Below, in pieces: positions 42,709 through 44,100 of a DNA stretch of 44,100 nt; the stretch's first letter is position 1, and every line of letters starts with the position of its first letter. The translations under genes were made by a program, and so were the position numbers. The DNA is taken from positions 1 through 44,100 of the forward strand of contig UQHQ01000016.1 of the NCBI GenBank assembly GCA_900540945.1, given 5' to 3'. Below the pieces are notes generated by a model that saw only the letters and a list, made by a program, of their open reading frames with translations, had not been told where the DNA came from and did no database searches. Source of the stretch: an uncultured Collinsella sp. (GTDB lineage: Bacteria; Actinomycetota; Coriobacteriia; Coriobacteriales; Coriobacteriaceae).

Positions 42709-43848
42709 TTAGTAATCCACCGCCGCAGGACTGTTCATCCAGTCGCTCACAAACGCGCCGTAACGGCCCTCGATAATGGCCTGGCGGGCACGCTGCATAA
42801 GGTTGAGCAGGTAGTAGATGTTGTGCATCGACAGCAGAATGCCACCGAGCATCTCCTTCTGCGTGACCATGTGGCGAATGAGCGCGCGGCTGTAACCGCC
42901 CGTGCACACCGGGCAGGTGCAGGTGGGGTCGATGGGGCCGTCGTCGTGCGCAAAGCGCGCGTTGCGGAAGTTAAGGCGACCTTCACTGGAGAACGCCGTA
43001 CCCATGCGGCCGGTGCGCGTCGGCAGCACGCAGTCGAACATGTCGATGCCCACGCCAACGCCGCGCACGAGCGTGGTAGGGTTGCCGACGCCCATGAGGT
43101 AGCGCGGCTTGTGCTTAGGCATGTACTCGGAAACCAGCGGTGCCAGCGTCTCGAACATGGTCTCGTGGTCTTCGCCCACCGAATAGCCGCCGATGCCGTA
43201 ACCCGGGAAGTCGCCGCACTCCTCCAGATGGCGCAGCGAGCGCAGACGCAGGTCCAGGTGCATGCCGCCCTGGACGATGCCAAAGAGCGCCTGGTCATCG
43301 CGGGTATGCGCCTTATAGCAGCGCTCGGCCCACATACTCGACAGCTCAACGGCGCGCTCAACGTAGGCGCGCGTGGCGGGATAGCCCGGGCACTGGTCCA
43401 GCTGCATGCAGATATCGGACCCGAGCTTCATGGCGATTTCCATGTTGTCCTCGGGCGTCCAGAACACGTGGCGGCCGTCGTAGTCGTTGACGATAAAGCG
43501 CACGCCCTCGTCGGTGAGCTTGACGGCGTCGTTGTGGCTGAACACCTGGAAGCCGCCCGAATCGGTAAGAATGGGGCCGTGCCAGTTCATAAACTTGTGC
43601 AGGCCGCCCAGCTCGGCAATGGTGTCCTCGCCGGGACGCATGGACAGGTGATAGGTGTTGGCAAGCACGATCTGGGCGCCGAGCTGTTTGACGGTCTCGG
43701 TAGGAATGCCCTTGACGTTTGCCTTGGTGCCCACGGGCATAAAGATCGGCGTCTCGATGTCACCGTGCGGGGTGTGCAGTACGCCGGCACGCGCGTGCGT
43801 CGTCGGATCCTCGGCGATCAGGTCGAATTTAAAAAGGCTCTGGTCCAT
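42709..43848 (-). CDS. tgt: queuine tRNA-ribosyltransferase
   Basis: A 379-residue tRNA-guanine transglycosylase that exchanges G34 for preQ1 in Asp, Asn, His and Tyr tRNAs. The catalytic Asp is in LTDSGGFQVFS, the nucleophile Asp in GIDMFDCVLPTRTGR, and the zinc ligands in CTCPVCTGGYSRALIRH with the downstream HN of LLSMHNIYY. Length equals the bacterial norm (about 375). AAGGAG lies ten bases before the ATG. No queuosine-biosynthesis genes are adjacent. Confidence 0.96.
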   Translation of the reverse strand: MDQSLFKFDLIAEDPTTHARAGVLHTPHGDIETPIFMPVGTKANVKGIPTETVKQLGAQIVLANTYHLSMRPGEDTIAELGGLHKFMNWHGPILTDSGGFQVFSHNDAVKLTDEGVRFIVNDYDGRHVFWTPEDNMEIAMKLGSDICMQLDQCPGYPATRAYVERAVELSSMWAERCYKAHTRDDQALFGIVQGGMHLDLRLRSLRHLEECGDFPGYGIGGYSVGEDHETMFETLAPLVSEYMPKHKPRYLMGVGNPTTLVRGVGVGIDMFDCVLPTRTGRMGTAFSSEGRLNFRNARFAHDDGPIDPTCTCPVCTGGYSRALIRHMVTQKEMLGGILLSMHNIYYLLNLMQRARQAIIEGRYGAFVSDWMNSPAAVDY

Positions 43849-43972
43849 AAACTGGAACTCCTTGGTTGCGGTTCATACGCAAACCATTATACGGGCAACC
43901 CGCAAGGAGCACCGACTCGACAGAAACTGGTGCAAAGGAAACCTGCCCACTTGCACCAATGCACCAGGATAA

Positions 43973-44009
43973 AAATGATCCGTTTTCCTCCGTCCCCAAC
44001 GGATCATTT
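43973..44009. repeat. GGATCATT palindromic repeat, short copy
   Basis: AAATGATCCGTT and AACGGATCATTT enclose TTCCTCCGTCCCC. It shares its sequence with one arm of 682-771 but is folded on itself. A separate CTGGTGCAA/TTGCACCA hairpin lies just before it (about 43927-43967). The remaining bases to the window end carry no supported gene. Confidence 0.8.
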
Positions 44010-44100
44010 CCGACAGCCACAGCAACGCCGATGCTATGGCACCGACAGACACTATGACCCAATCCGAGGGCACTAAAAAGACAGGAGCCCCCGCTCGTGA

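Noticed and set aside
42574..44076. 500-codon open frame antisense to tgt
   Set aside because: tgt motifs and the ribosome binding site are clear; the antisense frame is a codon-bias shadow.

Overview
The window looks like a chromosome segment of a high-GC Gram-positive anaerobe, most likely a Coriobacteriia member close to Collinsella. This is inferred from the strong GC-ending codon preference in the housekeeping genes, ATP-type PEP carboxykinase, paired DegV proteins, the gene repertoire and the intergenic palindromes. No rRNA, tRNA, CRISPR array or transposase gene was seen.

Layout. 0.3-5 kb: MGMT-like protein, DegV, MarR regulator, B3/B4-domain protein and pckA, all on the minus strand. 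5.3-10 kb: a polysaccharide-flippase-like membrane protein, a PPP-type phosphatase and a CPA1 cation/proton antiporter. 10-12.4 kb: a lower-GC patch with a small acidic ORF, a MazG-like nucleotide pyrophosphohydrolase and a GIY-YIG/DUF2075 nuclease-helicase that is frameshifted at a C6 tract. 12.5-15 kb: serC-serA. 15-19 kb: a worn region with a 191-bp inverted-repeat element, a DUF559/Vsr-like putative nuclease, an M20 peptidase remnant, a DUF1015-like protein and two histidine phosphatases, one decayed. 19-23.5 kb: nitroreductase with a DtxR-type box, DUF308 protein, YaiI-family protein, His-rich metal exporter and a DEDD exonuclease. 23.8-27.2 kb: metal homeostasis (ArsR regulator, HMA metallochaperone, P1B ATPase, DtxR/MntR-like regulator). 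27.4-30 kb: HAD phosphatase and ABC-F ATPase. 30.2-33.9 kb: pstSCAB. 34.3-37.4 kb: PepV-like dipeptidase, HAD phosphatase, second DegV. 37.4-41.8 kb: an accessory island holding a MITE-like element, a 994-residue TOTE-type primase-helicase and a DinJ/YafQ toxin-antitoxin pair. 41.8-43.9 kb: LOG-family protein and tgt.

The two accessory patches are the most interesting parts. The TOTE-type protein joins a zinc-binding segment, an archaeo-eukaryotic primase-like domain, a DEAD/DEAH helicase and a C-terminal PLD-like domain that seems to have lost its HxK motif. Its gene lies between two nearly identical palindromic repeats, and one of them supplies its stop codon. The MazG-like/GIY-YIG-helicase pair looks like a compact two-gene conflict module with a possible phase switch or inactivation.

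At least six families of palindromic intergenic repeats punctuate gene ends. Several have perfect arms of about 35 bp and several share a GGGGAC core. They resemble REP/REPIN elements mobilised by a RAYT-type transposase encoded elsewhere (inference). The metal genes form a readable regulatory picture: three matching ArsR-type operators, a 15/19 match to the IdeR/DtxR box, and a tandem 15-bp repeat in front of the exporter.
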